Source: Bradyrhizobium erythrophlei
GTDB taxonomy: Bacteria; Pseudomonadota; Alphaproteobacteria; Rhizobiales; Xanthobacteraceae
Assembly: GCF_900129505.1 (NCBI RefSeq)
Contig: NZ_LT670818.1
Span: forward strand, 2,170,001 to 2,234,000
Length of the DNA: 64,000 nucleotides
Direction: 5' to 3'
A model generated the notes under the pieces. That model was not told where the DNA came from and did not search any database. It was given only the letters and a program-made list of their open reading frames with translations. Of the stretch, positions 16,163 to 25,396 are shown in pieces. A program made the translations under genes and the position numbers. Every line of letters begins with the position of its first letter. The stretch's first letter is position 1.

Positions 16163-16375
16163 ATGGCCAGAATTTTTTTCGTTGTTCCGTTTGTTCTGTT
16201 GGCTTCGGCGGCGTCGGCGCAGCAGCAGGGGCATGACGCCTGCGCGCGGGATGTCTCGCGGTTTTGCCGCGCCCACATGAGTGAAGGTGATCAGGTCGTG
16301 CTGGCCTGCCTGAAGGAACATCGCGCCAGGCTCAGCAAGGCCTGCGAGAAGGTTCTGACCGAGCACGGGCAGTAA
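16163..16375 (+). CDS. Small secreted Cys-rich protein, member 2 of a pair
   Basis: A 70-aa protein with signal peptide MARIFFVVPFVLLASAASAQ and four cysteines spaced C-x7-C-x13-C-x11-C. It shares the pattern xRFC ... CL.EHRARLSKAC with the upstream protein (HRADLSAGC there), so the two are paralogues with different lengths. The mature protein is only about 50 residues, essentially one Cys-rich repeat. It is convergent with the MFS transporter gene 6 nt away. Function is unknown. Confidence 0.72.
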   Translation: MARIFFVVPFVLLASAASAQQQGHDACARDVSRFCRAHMSEGDQVVLACLKEHRARLSKACEKVLTEHGQ

Positions 16376-16381
16376 CTGAGG

Positions 16382-18067
16382 TCACGTACTGCCGCCCGCT
16401 GCCGTCGCCACCGGAAGCACCTCGTTGACGGCGCGGTCCGGCGTGTCTTCCTTCCAGCGCACCGATCCGAACGGCCGCTCCAGCATGCGGCGGACGCGCA
16501 CCGGATCAGGCCCGAGATGGAAAGCGATCGCCTGCTGATGCAGCGCGCGCTCGGATTGCGTCGAGCGGTTGCGCTGGCGCAGATAGTCGAGCCAGGTCGG
16601 GCAGTGATAGCGCTCGGTCCACAATTCGGGATCGGCGATGTCGCGGGCGATCGACCAACCATAGGCGCCGTTGCGCTGCCGGCTGAGCTGCACTTCCTGC
16701 ATCACATTGTGGAAGGCGCGAGCGCTTTCCTGATCGACGCGGTATTCGATCTCCACCACCAGCGGCCCGCTGCGCCCGGTGAGCGCGAGCCGCACCTCGG
16801 GATCGGCCAGCACTTCGGCGTCCTCGTTGCGCGCGCCGACCCGCGGCATGCCGAGCCACAGGCCCAGCAAGGGCGAAGCCAGCATCAGGCCTGCGGAAAC
16901 CAGCAGCGCCGTTTCCACGCCGGCGGCGTCGGTGAGGCGCCCCCAGCCCCAGCTTCCGATCGCAATGCCGCCGGCAATCGAGGCCTGAAACGCCGCCAGC
17001 GAGCGGCCGGCGACCCAGCGAGGCGCCGAGAGCTGCACGCCAATGTTGAACAGGGCAACCGCCAGCATCCATACCGCGCCGGCCACCACCAGCGCCGCCG
17101 CGGTCAGCACCGGCTCCCGGCTCAGCGCCACCGCGGCGATGGCGCCGCCCATCGAGAGCGCGCAGGCGCGGACCGCCGCCTCGCCGCTCATGCGCTTGCG
17201 CACCTCGGCGATGTTGAGGGCCCCGATCACCGCACCCATGCCGAACGCGCCCAGCATGATGCCGTAGGTTTGAGCTCCGCCGTGCAGCAGGTCGCGCGCG
17301 ACCAGCGGCATCAGCGCCGATACCGAGCCGCCGATGATGCCGGTCACCAGCGTGCGCGCGAGCACGATGCGGATTGCGGGAGAGTTGGCGATGTAGCGCA
17401 CGCCCGACACCATGGCGCGGTTGAGCTTCTCGCGCGGCAGCCGCGACGGCTCGCTGGTGCGGCGCCAGAGAAACAGCACGACCAGCAGCGGCAGATACAG
17501 CGCCGCGTTGGCAGCGAAGGCCGCCACGGCGCCGGCGGTCGCGACGATCACGCCGCCGATGGCCGGACCGAAACTTCGTGCGATATTGTAGCTGATGCCG
17601 TTCAGCGCGACCGCCGACGGCAATGTTTCCGCCGGCACCTGCTCGCTGACCGAGGACTGCCACGCCGGTCCGAACAGTGCGTTGCCGCTGCCGACGATGA
17701 AGCAGAATGCCAGCAGGATCTCCGGGGTGACGAGGTTGAGCGACGCCATCACCGCCAGAGCCGTCGCGCCACTAAGTGCTATTCCCAGCGAGACCAGTGC
17801 CACGATACGCCGGTCATACATGTCGGCGATGGCCCCGGCCGGCATCGAGATCAGCATGATCGGGAGCATAAGAGCGGTCTGGACCAGCGCCACCTTGTCG
17901 GCGGACGAGGTCATCTGCGTCATCGCCCAGGCGGCGCCGACCCCTTGGATCAAGAGGCCCAAATTGGACAAAAGGCTCGCCAGCCAGATACGCCGGAACA
18001 CCGGATAACGTAAGGGCGCGGTGACGCCATCGGCGGCAACCATCGAGCGTTTCGGCTGTTCGGTCAT
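16382..18067 (-). CDS. MFS transporter (MFS_3 / EntS-like) with C-terminal extension
   Basis: A 561-aa inner-membrane protein. Residues about 20-410 form a major-facilitator core with the MFS signature GAIADMYDRRIVAL between TM2 and TM3 and the related FGPAWQSSVSEQVP loop typical of the enterobactin-exporter-like MFS_3 group. The last roughly 140 residues (about 415-561: VEIEYRVDQESARAFHNVM..., YGWSIARDIADPELWTERY...) form a soluble ferredoxin-like domain seen in this subfamily. The substrate is unknown. The gene diverges from the exported hydrolase at 18221. Confidence 0.88.
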   Translation of the reverse strand: MTEQPKRSMVAADGVTAPLRYPVFRRIWLASLLSNLGLLIQGVGAAWAMTQMTSSADKVALVQTALMLPIMLISMPAGAIADMYDRRIVALVSLGIALSGATALAVMASLNLVTPEILLAFCFIVGSGNALFGPAWQSSVSEQVPAETLPSAVALNGISYNIARSFGPAIGGVIVATAGAVAAFAANAALYLPLLVVLFLWRRTSEPSRLPREKLNRAMVSGVRYIANSPAIRIVLARTLVTGIIGGSVSALMPLVARDLLHGGAQTYGIMLGAFGMGAVIGALNIAEVRKRMSGEAAVRACALSMGGAIAAVALSREPVLTAAALVVAGAVWMLAVALFNIGVQLSAPRWVAGRSLAAFQASIAGGIAIGSWGWGRLTDAAGVETALLVSAGLMLASPLLGLWLGMPRVGARNEDAEVLADPEVRLALTGRSGPLVVEIEYRVDQESARAFHNVMQEVQLSRQRNGAYGWSIARDIADPELWTERYHCPTWLDYLRQRNRSTQSERALHQQAIAFHLGPDPVRVRRMLERPFGSVRWKEDTPDRAVNEVLPVATAAGGST

Positions 18068-18220
18068 ATCCCCATTCCGTTGGCGCCGTCGCGGCGGGCC
18101 TTGATTCCTTCTCGATTTCCAGTGATGCCTGCGAAAGTCGTTCTCTGTCCAGTGGTTAGGGCCGCTATCGGCGGGTCACACAGGGTGGCTAGGGTGCAAA
18201 ATCATCATGGGAGGTACAAT

Positions 18221-19594
18221 ATGAGGATATCGCGGCGGACGGTCCTGAAGGGCGCTGCAGCCTTGCCTTTAGCGGCCGGAAATCCCGGCTTTGCCGCGCT
18301 GGCGCAGCTGGCCCCCGCCGTCCCTGCCGCGAGCGAACTCCCGCCCATTCTGTTCGTGCATGGCAATGGCGACCACGCGGCGCTGTGGCTCACCACCTTG
18401 TGGCGGATGGAATCGAATGGGGTTTCCCGCGACCGCATGTTCGCGATCAATTTCACCGATCCGCTGGCGCGCGCCGACGATACCAAGGCCGAGCCGAACA
18501 AATCCTCGATTGAAGACCAGCGCCGCGAACTCGGCGAAGCCGTCCAGGAATTGAAGCGCCGCACCGGCGCGTCGCGTGTGGCACTGGTTGGAAATTCGCG
18601 CGGCGGATATTCGATTCGCGGGCTGATCAAGAACGGCGGCGGCGCGGATGTCAGCCACGCCGTATTGTGCGGCGTGCCAAATCACGGCGTCTATGCCTGG
18701 GACGCCGGTCTTGACAACGAGTTCAATGGCCGCGGCCCGTTCCTGCGCGGCCTGAACGAGGGTGACTGCGAAGTCACGCCGGGCACCGCGTTCCTGACCC
18801 TGCGCAGCGACGGCATGGACAAATACGCGCAGGAAGACGGCCGCTTCGTCGGCAAGCCGGGCACGCCGACCGGCGTGACCGAGGAAGGCCCGGCGCTCAA
18901 GGGCGCCACCAATCTGGTGCTCGGCGCGATCGATCATCGCGAGACCGCGTATTCCCCACGCGCGTTCCGCGAGATCTACAAGTTCATTGCCGGCCGCGAA
19001 CCAGACAGAATAGCGATTACGCCTGAAGCGGAAGTCAGGCTAAGCGGGCTGGTGACCGGCACACCGGGCGGCGTTCCGACCAATCGCCCCGTGGCGGGCG
19101 CGTCAGTGGAGATTTTTCGCGTATCCGCCGATAGCGGCGAACGTTTGGGAAGCGCCATCCACACTTCGCAGACCGGTGCGAACGGGCGCTGGGGGCCGGC
19201 CAAGGTCGATCCCACCTGGCACCTCGAAATGGTGCTCACCTCGGCCGGCTCGCCCACCACGCATTTCTATCGCTCGCCGTTTCCGCGCTCCTCCGACATC
19301 GTGCATCTGCGCGCCGCGCGTCCGCTGGGGCCGGCGGATGCCGGCGCCGGCTGCGTCGTCCTGATGTCGCGGACGCGCGGATTTTTGGGCCTGCCGCGCG
19401 ATATCGTGCTGTTCAACGGCAAGGAGCCTTCGGACGTGAAGCCGGGCGTGCCCGGCGACTCGCTTAGCACGCTGCGGCTTTCGGCGGCGGAAACCGGACG
19501 TCCGGTCGGCGCCCTCTTCAATGAGGAACGGATCGTCACGCGGGCCTGGCCGGCGTCGGAAAACAGGATTGCGGTCGCCGAGCTGACTTACTAG
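18221..19594 (+). CDS. Exported alpha/beta hydrolase with twin-arginine signal
   Basis: A 457-aa protein. ATG 18221 has GGGAGG just upstream and yields MRISRRTVLKGAAALPLAAG, a Tat signal. The hydrolase core follows: PPILFVHGNGDHAALW (about 40-55, oxyanion region), LVGNSRGGYS (nucleophile Ser in GxSxG, about 125-134) and a histidine in AIDHRETAYSP (about 235-245). Residues about 265-457 form a beta-rich C-terminal region (Carboxypeptidase-D-like fold suggested by PVAGASVEIFRV). It is probably an esterase or lipase acting in the periplasm, with unknown substrate. It stands 47 bp before the P450 gene on the same strand. Confidence 0.82.
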   Translation: MRISRRTVLKGAAALPLAAGNPGFAALAQLAPAVPAASELPPILFVHGNGDHAALWLTTLWRMESNGVSRDRMFAINFTDPLARADDTKAEPNKSSIEDQRRELGEAVQELKRRTGASRVALVGNSRGGYSIRGLIKNGGGADVSHAVLCGVPNHGVYAWDAGLDNEFNGRGPFLRGLNEGDCEVTPGTAFLTLRSDGMDKYAQEDGRFVGKPGTPTGVTEEGPALKGATNLVLGAIDHRETAYSPRAFREIYKFIAGREPDRIAITPEAEVRLSGLVTGTPGGVPTNRPVAGASVEIFRVSADSGERLGSAIHTSQTGANGRWGPAKVDPTWHLEMVLTSAGSPTTHFYRSPFPRSSDIVHLRAARPLGPADAGAGCVVLMSRTRGFLGLPRDIVLFNGKEPSDVKPGVPGDSLSTLRLSAAETGRPVGALFNEERIVTRAWPASENRIAVAELTY

Positions 19595-19641
19595 CTACCG
19601 GTCTAGCTACCGGTATCGTCATCCTTTTCGCGAGGCTGCCC

Positions 19642-21135
19642 ATGAGCATAGCCAAGGCCTTGGGAACAGAAGCCGCTTTGGGGGTAGAAGCCGTCTTGGG
19701 CGTAGAAGCCTTGGACATGCCGGTCGCGCGCCGCCCGCTGGTGCCGCCCAGCCCGCCGCGGGCGCCGGATAACATGACCGCCATCGGACGGATGTCGGCG
19801 ATGCGCGCGAGCGCGATCGGCACCTGGGGCCAGCGCGCCTATGAAGAGGATATTATCAGGGGGCGCTTCTTCGGCCGTTCCAGCTTCATTCTCAACACGC
19901 CGGATGCGATCCGGCACGTGCTGGTAGAGAATTACGAGAACTATACACGCACGCCGGCGGCTATCCGGGTGCTGCGTCCCGTGCTCGGCGAAGGCCCGTT
20001 GATCGCCGAGGGCCGCGCCTGGAAACATCAGCGCCGAACATTGGCGCCCGCGTTTACGCCACGCGCGGTGATGCCGCTGGTGCCGCACATGGTCGCGGTC
20101 ATCGACGAGACGATTGCAAGACTTGCCGCGAAGTGCGCTGAGCCGGTCGATCTACGCGAAACCATGCAGCGGATGACGCTCGAGATCGCCGGGCGCACCA
20201 TGTTCTCGTTCGGCATGGAGCGTCATGGGCCAACCTTGCGCGACTTCGTGATGGAATACGGCGCCCGGCTGGCGCGGCCGCATTTTCTCGATCTGCTGCT
20301 GCCGCTGAGCTGGCCGACCCCGCAGGACCTCTCCCGCGCCCGCTTCCGAAAGCGCTGGACGCGGTTCATCGGCCAGCTGATGGCGGAGCGCCGCGCCGCC
20401 GGCAAGAACCAAGGCGCGTTGCCGCGCGACCTGTTCGATCTGATGGGTGCTGCGCGCGATCCCGAGACCGGGGAAGCCTTCACCGACGAACAGCTCGGCG
20501 ACCAGATCGCGACTATGATTCTCGCAGGCCACGAGACCACCGCTATCGCGCTGTTCTGGTCGCTGTATCTGCTGGCGCTCGATCCTGCCAGCCAGGACCA
20601 ATTGGCGGCCGAGGTCGAGGGCGCGGACGTGAACGGTGGGCTTGATATCGAGCGGCTGAAATTCACCCGCGCCGTGGTCGATGAGACGATGCGGCTCTAT
20701 CCGCCGGCCTTCCTGATCGCGCGCGCCGCCGTTGCGCCCGATACGATCGCCGGCATGCCGGTCAGGAGGAACGATGTCGTCCTGATCGCGCCGTGGCTGC
20801 TGCACCGGCATGAAAAGCTCTGGCGCGAGCCGAACGCGTTCATGCCGGAGCGCTTCATGTCGTCCGCGCCGCCACCCGACCGTTTTGCCTATTTGCCCTT
20901 CGGCGTCGGAGCACGAGTCTGCATCGGCGCGCATTTCGCGCTGGTGGAGGCCACGCTGGCGCTGGCGAAGATCATCAAAGCGTTTCGCGTCGAACTGCTC
21001 GACAAGGCGCCGGTGATGCCGATCGGCGTGGTGACGACGCAGCCGGATCGCTCGCCGATGTTCCGTATTGCGCGCCGGCGAGGAAGCATCGTTTGGACAC
21101 TGCGACAATCTGCTCTAAAGGTGCGACATGAGTGA
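19642..21135 (+). CDS. Cytochrome P450
   Basis: A 497-aa haem-thiolate monooxygenase, soluble and without a membrane anchor. The I-helix motif AGHETT (about 294-299), the K-helix ExxR in DETMRLYPP (about 347-355) and the haem loop FGVGARVCIGAHFA with ligand Cys427 are intact. The N-terminus holds three hexapeptide repeats (ALGTEA, ALGVEA, VLGVEA) encoded by 18-bp tandem repeats. These lie before the conserved part, so the true start could be ATG 19717. It overlaps the cyclase gene by 8 nt, implying coupled translation. No ferredoxin or reductase gene lies nearby. The substrate is unknown. Confidence 0.93.
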   Translation: MSIAKALGTEAALGVEAVLGVEALDMPVARRPLVPPSPPRAPDNMTAIGRMSAMRASAIGTWGQRAYEEDIIRGRFFGRSSFILNTPDAIRHVLVENYENYTRTPAAIRVLRPVLGEGPLIAEGRAWKHQRRTLAPAFTPRAVMPLVPHMVAVIDETIARLAAKCAEPVDLRETMQRMTLEIAGRTMFSFGMERHGPTLRDFVMEYGARLARPHFLDLLLPLSWPTPQDLSRARFRKRWTRFIGQLMAERRAAGKNQGALPRDLFDLMGAARDPETGEAFTDEQLGDQIATMILAGHETTAIALFWSLYLLALDPASQDQLAAEVEGADVNGGLDIERLKFTRAVVDETMRLYPPAFLIARAAVAPDTIAGMPVRRNDVVLIAPWLLHRHEKLWREPNAFMPERFMSSAPPPDRFAYLPFGVGARVCIGAHFALVEATLALAKIIKAFRVELLDKAPVMPIGVVTTQPDRSPMFRIARRRGSIVWTLRQSALKVRHE

Positions 21136-22540
21136 AATCCAGGCGCAGTTTTCGGTACTGAAACAGACCGCCGACCCGGCGGTGGCCGATGCCATTCGTG
21201 AGCTGATCGAGAACGGCGCGGACCACGAGCTCAACCGTATCAATCTGCTGGATTTTTCGAAGCGGACCGGGCTCGACGAAGAACGGGTGATTTCTGGATT
21301 CCTGCATGCGTCGCGGCTCGGGCTGTTCGATCTCACCTGGAACGTGCTGTGCCCCGGCTGCGGCGGCGTGCTCGACGCCCACTCCACGTTAAAGTCGTTG
21401 CGTCCCGAAGACTACCACTGCGGCCTCTGCGCCTGCGGCTACGAGGCGTCGGTCGACGAGCAGGTCGAGGTCGCCTTCACCGTCAGTCCGCGGATCCGCC
21501 GCATCGCGGCGCATGATCCCAACACGCTGCCGCTCTGGGAGTATTTCAAGCAGGTGTTCTGGAGTTCGGGCGTCGACTTCAACGAAGAGTCGTTCGCGGC
21601 ACTCTCCAATGACGTCGTACTGGACGCGCTTGAACTGCCGGCCGGCGAAAAAGCGACCATGTCGCTGCAACTGCCTGCGGAATTCATCATCGTGTTCGAG
21701 CCGGTGACGCATGCCGCGCAGTTCATCGACGTTCAGGGCGAGCCGACCAAGGAGCGTCAGCAGCTGTCGCTGATGTACAACAAGACGCCGTCGCCGACCG
21801 GCGGCACCATCACCATGCGTCCCGGACCGCTGCGGCTGTCGCTCGACAATCAGGCCGGCGTGCGGGTGCTGCCGTCGGTGTTCATCGCGGCCGAGGCACT
21901 TCATCATTTGATCGGCAAGCGCAAGCCGTTCCTCACCGCCAAGCGGATGCTGACCAACCAGACCTTCCGCGACGTCTTCAAGGCTGACAACCTCAACATC
22001 GATCAGCGGCTCAAGATCACATCGCTGACGTTCCTGTTCACCGATCTCAAGGGCTCCACCGCGCTGTACGAGCGGGTCGGCGATCTCGCCGCCTTCGATC
22101 TGGTGCGTGCGCATTTCCATGCGCTGCTCGAGATCATCTCCTCGGAAAAAGGCGCCGTGGTGAAGACGATCGGCGACGCCGTGATGGCGACTTTCGTCCG
22201 GCCGGAACATGCGATTGTCGCGGGGCTGCGGATGCGCGCCGCGATGACCGCCCTCAATGCCGAGCGGGGCACCGGCGATCTGGTGGTCAAGATCGGCATC
22301 CACGAAGGCCCGTGCCTTGCGGTCATGCTCAACGAGCGGCAGGATTATTTTGGCCAGACCGTCAATATCGCGGCGCGCGTGCAGAACCTGTCGACCTCGC
22401 AGGAGATCCATATCACCGGATCAGTGCTGGACGCGCCCGCCGTCGCGACCATCCTGGAGAAGCAAGCGATCAAGCCAATTCAGAAACAGGCGGCGCTGCG
22501 CGGCATTGCCGACAGGATGGTCGTCTACGAAATCCCCTGA
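21128..22540 (+). CDS. Class III adenylate/guanylate cyclase with N-terminal zinc-ribbon-like region
   Basis: A 470-aa soluble protein. The N-terminal half has a helical domain (1-65), a zinc-ribbon-like CPGC/CGLC set (C75, C78, C98, C101) and a beta-rich domain (about 112-280) like the DUF5939-type regions found before cyclase domains. The class III catalytic domain spans about 298-440: FTDLKGST (metal Asp306), KTIGDAV (metal Asp350) and VNIAAR (transition-state Asn413 and Arg417). It should make cAMP or cGMP; the purine-specificity residues do not settle which. The start codon lies inside the P450 gene. A dimer sensing redox or metal through the ribbon is inference. Confidence 0.9.
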   Translation: MSEIQAQFSVLKQTADPAVADAIRELIENGADHELNRINLLDFSKRTGLDEERVISGFLHASRLGLFDLTWNVLCPGCGGVLDAHSTLKSLRPEDYHCGLCACGYEASVDEQVEVAFTVSPRIRRIAAHDPNTLPLWEYFKQVFWSSGVDFNEESFAALSNDVVLDALELPAGEKATMSLQLPAEFIIVFEPVTHAAQFIDVQGEPTKERQQLSLMYNKTPSPTGGTITMRPGPLRLSLDNQAGVRVLPSVFIAAEALHHLIGKRKPFLTAKRMLTNQTFRDVFKADNLNIDQRLKITSLTFLFTDLKGSTALYERVGDLAAFDLVRAHFHALLEIISSEKGAVVKTIGDAVMATFVRPEHAIVAGLRMRAAMTALNAERGTGDLVVKIGIHEGPCLAVMLNERQDYFGQTVNIAARVQNLSTSQEIHITGSVLDAPAVATILEKQAIKPIQKQAALRGIADRMVVYEIP

Positions 22541-22719
22541 GCGGAATATCGAGGTTCCGGATTCGCGCTAACGCCCTGGAACGACGGTGAGATTGCCGAA
22601 ACGTAATGCGGCGGCCGCAACGCTATGGATTGCGCGGTTTGATCTTCCAGCCCATATATCGCGTCGGATGCCGCCAGACTTGGCGGCCAACGGGTTTCGT
22701 GCAATTGCGGAAGGAAGTG

Positions 22720-23199
22720 ATGCTCGACGGACTTCGCCAATTCATTGCAGATGTTGTTTCGCCAACCGCGCATGGGCAGCAATCGTTTGACGATACCGGT
22801 TATCGTCTGGCGGCGACCGCGCTGTTGATCCATGTGATCTCGATCGACGGCGAACCCTCGGCCGCGGAGAAGCGCAAACTTCACAGCCTGATCGAAAGCC
22901 GCTTCGGACTTGATCCCGGCATGGCGGACCAGCTGATCGCGTCCGCGACCCTGGTCGAGGGCGAGGCGGTCGATCTCTATCATTTCACCAGTGTCATCAT
23001 GCGCACGGTTGACGAAGCCGGCAGGCTCAGAATCGTCGAGATGATGTGGGAGCTGGTCTATGCCGACGGTCAGGTCAGCGAGTTCGAGGACAATGTGGTG
23101 TGGCGCGCGGCCGATCTCCTGGGGGTGTCTTCGCGCGACCGGATCGATCTCAAGCATCAGGTGGCCGCCAAGCAGCCCACGGCAACCGCGGGCGGTTAA
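22720..23199 (+). CDS. TerB-like (tellurite resistance B) family protein
   Basis: A 159-aa cytoplasmic helical protein. ATG 22720 is chosen because AAGGAAG lies just upstream; longer in-frame readings lack this. It has the TerB-fold pattern: AATALLIHVISIDGEPSAAEKRKL (about 28-51), then a second half WELVYADGQVSEFEDNVVWRAADLLGVS (about 110-137). The two acidic D-G motifs (IDGE, ADGQ) are typical metal-binding turns of the fold. Single-domain TerB proteins of this kind are common in Bradyrhizobium, with no proven role in tellurite resistance. It follows the cyclase by 179 bp. Confidence 0.82.
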   Translation: MLDGLRQFIADVVSPTAHGQQSFDDTGYRLAATALLIHVISIDGEPSAAEKRKLHSLIESRFGLDPGMADQLIASATLVEGEAVDLYHFTSVIMRTVDEAGRLRIVEMMWELVYADGQVSEFEDNVVWRAADLLGVSSRDRIDLKHQVAAKQPTATAGG

Positions 23200-23458
23200 G
23201 GATATCGCGGACGCGGCAATGTGCCACGGGCCCGTTGAGCAGCCGCTTTGCGCGCTAGCGGACATGACGAAATTTTAATGTCCACGGCAATTGCTCGCCG
23301 GCAGGCGAAATTAGCCCAGAAATATCGCGGTTTACTGCCGCAGCATTGTGCGTTTGAGCACGCCGCCATGCTTGCGGGTGGCTTGCATCCCGCTTAAGCC
23401 GTATGCTCTCTCGAAGGCCTTAGAAGCATACCTGCAATAATTTTAAGAGCATTGAATC

Positions 23459-24241
23459 GTGACCGAGCGTGTGACGCTGATTACCGGTGCCTCGGCGGGG
23501 ATAGGCACCGAGCTGGCGCGCGTCTTCGCATCAAAAGGCCATCGTGTGGCTCTGGTGGCGCGGCGCGCGGACCGTCTTGCAGCGCTGGCGGACGAGATCG
23601 TCGCCGGCGGCGCCGGCGCGCCGATTGTGATCGCGTGCGATCTCGAACACCCCGATGCCGGCGATCGGATTGCCGCAGCATTGACCGCTGAAGGGGTGGA
23701 GATCGAATACGTCGTCAACAACGCGGGCTTCGGCCTGTTCGGGTGCGCGATCGAGCTGGATCGCGAGGCGCAGCTGGGCATGATTGCCGTCAATATCCGC
23801 GCCATGACCGATCTGTCGCTGCGGTTTTCTGATCAGTTGATCCGGCACCGCGGCGGTATTCTCAACGTCGCTTCGATCGCCAGCTTTCTGCCCGGACCGG
23901 GAATGGCGGTGTATTACGCCTCCAAGGCCTATGTGCTGTCGTTCTCCGAGGCGATACGCCGCGAACTCGCCCCGTGCGGCGTGCGGGTGACCGCGCTGTG
24001 TCCGGGGCCGGTGCCGTCGGAATTTCAGGAGCGGGCCGGTTTCGAACCCGGATTTGACTCCGCGATCCTGAACGTTTCCGCAGCCAATGTCGCGAAGGCA
24101 GGGTATCAGGGATTGATGGCCGATAAGCGGGTGGTGCTGCCCGGCCTCGGCATCAAGGTCCTGCCGTTTCTGCTCCGGCTTTTTCCGCGCGGGTTCATTC
24201 TGGCGGCGGTCGGCGGTTTCCAGCTTAGAAAGCGCCGGTAA
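23459..24241 (+). CDS. Short-chain dehydrogenase/reductase (DltE-like)
   Basis: A 260-aa classical SDR with TGASAGIGTELARVF (TGxxxGxG cofactor loop, about 8-22), NNAGFGLFG (about 83-91) and the catalytic Ser in NVASIASFLPG with YYASK (Tyr and Lys about 160-164). The C-terminus (PFLLRLFPRGFILAAVGGF) is hydrophobic, as in membrane-associated SDRs. The start is GTG 23459 with only a weak upstream AGAG. NADP preference is likely from VALVARRADRL. The substrate is unknown. The 259 bp upstream hold no gene. Confidence 0.87.
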   Translation: MTERVTLITGASAGIGTELARVFASKGHRVALVARRADRLAALADEIVAGGAGAPIVIACDLEHPDAGDRIAAALTAEGVEIEYVVNNAGFGLFGCAIELDREAQLGMIAVNIRAMTDLSLRFSDQLIRHRGGILNVASIASFLPGPGMAVYYASKAYVLSFSEAIRRELAPCGVRVTALCPGPVPSEFQERAGFEPGFDSAILNVSAANVAKAGYQGLMADKRVVLPGLGIKVLPFLLRLFPRGFILAAVGGFQLRKRR

Positions 24242-24372
24242 GGCGTCGCCCTGCCTGGTTGGCCCACAATTTGCTTTGAACCTGCAGATGAATTTCCGCG
24301 ACTGTTCTACGAAATTTAAGGATGCCTTAAGGACGATTCTGGCTTGATGGGCCGGAAAGCAAAGATCAATCG

Positions 24373-25185
24373 ATGTCGTTCCATTCGATCAAAGCTGACG
24401 CCGGAAACGTGCTGCATCTTACTGAGGGAGCACAAAGCGGTTCCGTTGCGCCGTCATCCGCCAGGCCGTTGCTGCCGGTTCTGATCATCCTGCACCAGGA
24501 AGCTTCGACGCCAGGCCGCGTCGGCAACGCGCTGAGGTCGCTGGGGTATCCCCTCGATATCAGGCGTCCGCGGTTCGGCGATCCGCTGCCGGAAACGCTG
24601 GACGGTCATGCCGGTGCGGTCATTTTCGGCGGCCCGATGAGCGCCAACGATCCGGATGAGTATGTGCGCCGGGAGATCGACTGGATTGAGGTGCCGCTCC
24701 GGGAGCAGCGGCCGTTTCTGGGCATCTGCCTGGGCGCGCAAATGCTTGCGAGGCAACTCGGCGCCGGGGTGGCGCCGCACCCGGAGGGCCGCGCGCAGAT
24801 CGGGTATTACCCGATCCGCCCGACGCCGGCGGGGCTCAAGCTCTGCCCGGACTGGCCGGATCATGTCTATCACTGGCATCGCGAGGGATTTGAGCTTCCC
24901 CATGGCGCGGAGCTGCTAGCGGAAGGCAGCGATTTCCCGGTCGAGGCGTTCCAGCTCGACCATGCGTTCGGCTTCCAGTTCCACCCCGATGTGACCTACG
25001 CGATGATGCACCGCTGGACCACGCGCGGCCATGCCCGCCTCGAATTGCCCGGCGCACGGCCGCGCCACCATCACTTCTCCGATCGCGCCGTGCATGACGT
25101 GACCGAGCGCGCGTGGCTCAAGCAATTCATCGATGACTGGCTCGCCAGGGTGCCGTTCTCGGCGATGTCGGAAGCCGCGGAATGA
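24373..25185 (+). CDS. Class I glutamine amidotransferase domain protein (GuaA-N-like)
   Basis: A 270-aa protein with the glutaminase fold: VIFGGPMSANDPDEY (about 79-93), nucleophile elbow GICLGAQMLARQL (Cys about 119) and GFQFHPDVTYAMM (His about 200). The usual H-x-E is HPD here, with Asp where Glu completes the triad. Stand-alone proteins of this group can hydrolyse glutamine or other gamma-glutamyl amides. The first 35 residues are not conserved-looking, so the start could lie further in. No partner synthetase is adjacent. Monocistronic. Confidence 0.82.
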   Translation: MSFHSIKADAGNVLHLTEGAQSGSVAPSSARPLLPVLIILHQEASTPGRVGNALRSLGYPLDIRRPRFGDPLPETLDGHAGAVIFGGPMSANDPDEYVRREIDWIEVPLREQRPFLGICLGAQMLARQLGAGVAPHPEGRAQIGYYPIRPTPAGLKLCPDWPDHVYHWHREGFELPHGAELLAEGSDFPVEAFQLDHAFGFQFHPDVTYAMMHRWTTRGHARLELPGARPRHHHFSDRAVHDVTERAWLKQFIDDWLARVPFSAMSEAAE

Positions 25186-25396
25186 GGCACGCCTCGGCCG
25201 GCATTCCGCAAGGCCTTTCCAACTCTGCAGATATGATAATGACGGCCCGGCAAGCTTGCGGTTCATCAGCAGGCAAAATGGGAGGCGACATGACCGGCAA
25301 CGAATCAACAGAGTCGTAACGCGACGGGTCGTGATTGAAGCCAGCAATCAACAACGAGCGTTGTCCAAAGAAGACGACGCGCTCGGGAGATCGCAG

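Noticed and set aside
16517..18013. A 498-codon plus-strand ORF antisense to the MFS gene
   Set aside because: Low-complexity Arg/His/Gly translation with no motif, covering the MFS transporter.
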